Shown piece after piece: positions 61,645 to 64,000 of a stretch of 64,000 bases of DNA. Each line of letters begins with the position of its first letter. Within the stretch, counting starts at the first letter, position 1. Below the pieces are notes generated by a model, which was given only the letters and a program-made list of their open reading frames with translations, searched no databases and was not told where the DNA came from. The stretch comes from Lamellibrachia columna (taxonomy: Eukaryota; Annelida; Polychaeta; Sabellida; Siboglinidae). The DNA lies in assembly GCA_963662155.1 (NCBI GenBank), contig OY759262.1, positions 63,799,464 to 63,863,463 on the forward strand, read 5' to 3'. The position numbers and the translations under genes were made by a program.

Positions 61645-61964
61645 CATTGTTGACAGCTTGTTTGCATGTCAATCAGAGGATGATACTCTGAGCTGTGATT
61701 GTATGTGGCATTGTTGACAGCTTGTTTGCATGTCAATCAGAGGATGATACTCTGAGCTGTGATTGTATGTGGCATTGTTGACAGCTTGTTTGCTTGTCAA
61801 TCAGAGGATGATACTCTGAGCTGTGATTGTATGTGGCATTGTTGACAGCTTGTTTGCTTGTCAATCAGAGGATGATACTCTGAGCTGTGATTGTATGTGG
61901 CATTGTTGACAGCTTGTTTGCTTGTCAATCAGAGGATGATACTCTGAGCTGTGATTGTATGTGG
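61645..61964. repeat. 64-bp minisatellite, 5 copies
   Basis: The unit contains CATTGTTGACAGCTTGTTTG and TCAGAGGATGATACTCTGA; the latter is a 6-bp hairpin stem with a 7-nt loop. Copies are almost identical. A diverged relative lies near 62040-62130. Confidence 0.97.
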
Positions 61965-63054
61965 CAATTATGTTATAAGTGAAGCAGTTTGGGCATAAAA
62001 AGACAGAAGTTTCTTGCTATGAGAAAAGAAGATCTCGCTTCAGTTTGCCGTAACTGAGATTGTCGTTTTTGACAATGATCTCTGCATCATTGACAGCCTG
62101 TTTGTCATTCAGAGGGCAATACTTGTTTACACATCCTCCTGTTCTAAGCCAGGCTTGCTGCATTGGACGAAGTAAATGACGGAAGGTTTGAGATTACACA
62201 TACATGGAACGCCATATGTTAGTTGTGTGATGAACCACTGAGATACGCAAAAACTTGGACACTTGACACCTAGACAATTAAGGCAGTCACTGCAAAGATG
62301 AGTTATCATTAAACTATTGTCCGTGGAAAGACACGAGTACATTGTGGCCAAGGAAACCAGTCATTGCGCTTCGTTTCAGATGGAATCTCGGCAAGAAATC
62401 AGATACTGTATAACTGTATGGCATTGTTGTTAGATCCAACGAAGGAATTGTCTTCGGCCACAATGCTGCCAATTTCTCTGTGGTGATCACCAGTGTTTCA
62501 TTGGGACTCCACCTCCTTTGACGTGCTGTGCGATATGAATTTGTGACAGCTATATTAGTCGACTGGGCCTAAATGAATTTGGCAAGTGTCAAAGAGCAAT
62601 TGACCAGCAGAAGTAGTTGGATAATTATGTCTATAAGTAACATTGCTATACGTGGACGTAGAATGGCAGCCGGGTTGCTTTGAAGTTCACCTTTTGTTGC
62701 CTCTCTCTTGCCATTGTCTACGGCTACAGGTCTAATCCGTGGCTGTGAGTTTGATTCTCTCTGGAATGTGCTGGACTGGACACTGCTGGACTGGACACTG
62801 CTGGACCTTGAGTAGTGGACACCATACAGTGGTGCGAGTGTAGATGTTTCTTCTGTAACAGAAGTCTGGGGAAACTTCAATGTGTCTCAAGTTGGCTGTG
62901 TACATTTCTCTCGGAGACTGCTTGGGCAGATGTACAGTGTGGAAAAATAGTTGGAAACTTGCAAATTTGGAAACTAGCAAAGTTGCAAACCTGCGGTCCA
63001 GCTGATGGTCCAACTGATGGTCCAGCTGATGACATGTGTGTCAAGTAGTTGAGC
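61965..63054. other. unique stretch with minor duplications
   Basis: It contains a diverged copy of the 64-bp unit (62040-62130), short CTGGACTGGACACTG repeats at about 62769-62805, and a 15-bp GATGGTCCAGCT repeat at about 62996-63030. No gene is supported. Confidence 0.45.
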
Positions 63055-63464
63055 AGACTGATGAGGTGGACTGTCACACTGTGAAGAGTCATCCCACTGG
63101 ATCCAATTGTTTCTAGTTACACCTGTGACAATCAACAGACTGATGAGGTGGACTGTCACACTGTGAAGAGTCATCCCACTGGATCCAATTGTTTCTAGTT
63201 ACACCTGTGACAATCAACAGACTGATGAGGTGGACTGTCACACTGTGAAGAGTCATCCCACTGGATCCAGTTGTTTCTAGTTACACCTGTGACAATCAAC
63301 AGACTGATGAGGTGGACTGTCACACTGTGAAGAGTCATCCCACTGGATCCAATTGTTTCTAGTTACACCTGTGACAATCAACAGACTGATGAGGTGGACT
63401 GTCACACTGTGAAGAGTCATCCCACTGGATCCAGTTGTTTCTAGTTACACCTGAGACAATCAAC
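63055..63464. repeat. 82-bp minisatellite, 5 copies
   Basis: The unit contains AGACTGATGAGGTGGACTGT and GTCATCCCACTGGATCCA. CCAATT/CCAGTT variants mark some copies. Copies are otherwise nearly identical. Confidence 0.97.
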
Positions 63465-63708
63465 AGACTGAAAATTCCAACATTTTATTTAACATTGCAC
63501 ATGTATAAATTGGAAAATATTCTCTGATGGATTGTGAAACATTTGTAAAAGATGCATCCTTCAGTTAAGGACCACTATTGTGGATTCAGTCTGTGAGACA
63601 AGGTTCACTGAAGACAGATACTGCAGGGTTTGTAGAAACATCATAGGACGATTGTCTGAAGTGTTGTTGTAAACCTGGCTGCGTCCGTCACTGAAAGAAT
63701 GACACAGC

Positions 63709-63781
63709 ATGGCGAAGACAACGAGACATCTCACACTGCCGGTTGATCCCGGGTCCTACCGGTTCCTTCCCATTGTCAGAG
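63709..63781 (+). CDS. candidate first coding exon at window edge
   Basis: ATG at 63709 opens MAKTTRHLTLPVDPGSYRFL and continues PIVR, then a strong GAG/GTGAGT donor in phase 1. The local sequence is GC-richer than its surroundings. No domain is recognised. It could begin a new gene, or be an alternative 5' exon of the CH-domain gene, since both this exon and the CH exon end in phase 1. A short upstream frame starting at 63699 would overlap it. Transcript data would decide. Confidence 0.4.
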
Positions 63782-63798
63782 GTGAGTTTACTGAGTAA

Positions 63799-63870
63799 TG
63801 ATAATAATCACATCTTATATAGCGCCAGTATCGGCCTAGACATGACACATGGCACTTCAGTACCAGAGCT
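63799..63870. repeat. possible dispersed-repeat segment with TATATAGCGCC
   Basis: TAATAATCACATCTTATATAGCGCCAG-like sequence resembles a short dispersed repeat common in marine invertebrate genomes, from memory only. No boundaries can be defined here. Confidence 0.3.
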
Positions 63871-64000
63871 AGCTTTGGCAGCGGCTAATTCAGCATCCAT
63901 CCTATGCATCATTGGCTCAGTGTGTGTTAGAGTCTGTGAGTCTACGGGCCTCCAAGACACATTCCCCTTGCGTGTGGTAATTTACTTCCCGTGGCATAGA

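Overview
This is eukaryotic nuclear DNA, most probably from a marine invertebrate and, on balance, a lophotrochozoan such as a gastropod mollusc. That placement is an inference, because no gene here is lineage-diagnostic. The signs are GT-AG introns, a multi-exon secreted von Willebrand factor A (VWA) protein, 5'-truncated CR1/jockey-type LINE relics, and a very large amount of tandem repeat. Roughly a quarter of the window is micro- or minisatellite. A run of exactly 200 N (30446-30645) marks a scaffold join. Most long open frames are minisatellites without stop codons and are not genes.

Two genes can be supported, both on the + strand. The first (TATA box at 7373, ATG at 7539, stop near 13693) has eight coding exons in consistent phase. 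It encodes a secreted protein of about 678 residues: signal peptide, VWA1, VWA2, a Thr/Pro mucin-like linker and VWA3. Each VWA module is enclosed by phase-1 introns and bounded by a cysteine pair. Only VWA2 keeps a complete metal-binding (MIDAS) site. The second gene starts at 36256. It has a 118-codon basic first coding exon spliced in phase 0 to an exon at 39880-39991 that encodes the first part of a calponin-homology (CH) domain; its WAN motif recalls neuron navigators. The rest of that gene is not recognised here. A separate candidate first exon (63709-63781) lies at the right edge.

Layout: 1-7.3 kb repeats, including an 88-copy 39-bp minisatellite; 7.3-14 kb the VWA gene; 14-16.4 kb quiet; 16.39-18.95 kb an element with terminal inverted repeats and TA flanks that is filled by two minisatellites resembling its own termini; 19-24 kb arrays; 24.3-26.5 kb two LINE 3' copies; 28-33 kb microsatellites, the scaffold gap, small inverted-repeat elements and a 222-bp inverted repeat; 33.6-40 kb the start of the CH gene; 40-64 kb introns or intergenic DNA with many arrays and transposon relics.

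The most interesting theme is the birth of tandem arrays inside mobile elements. One array lies inside a LINE reverse-transcriptase ORF (44.1-44.6 kb), two lie in or beside another LINE relic (56.8-57.5 kb), and two sit between the inverted repeats of the 2.56-kb element.
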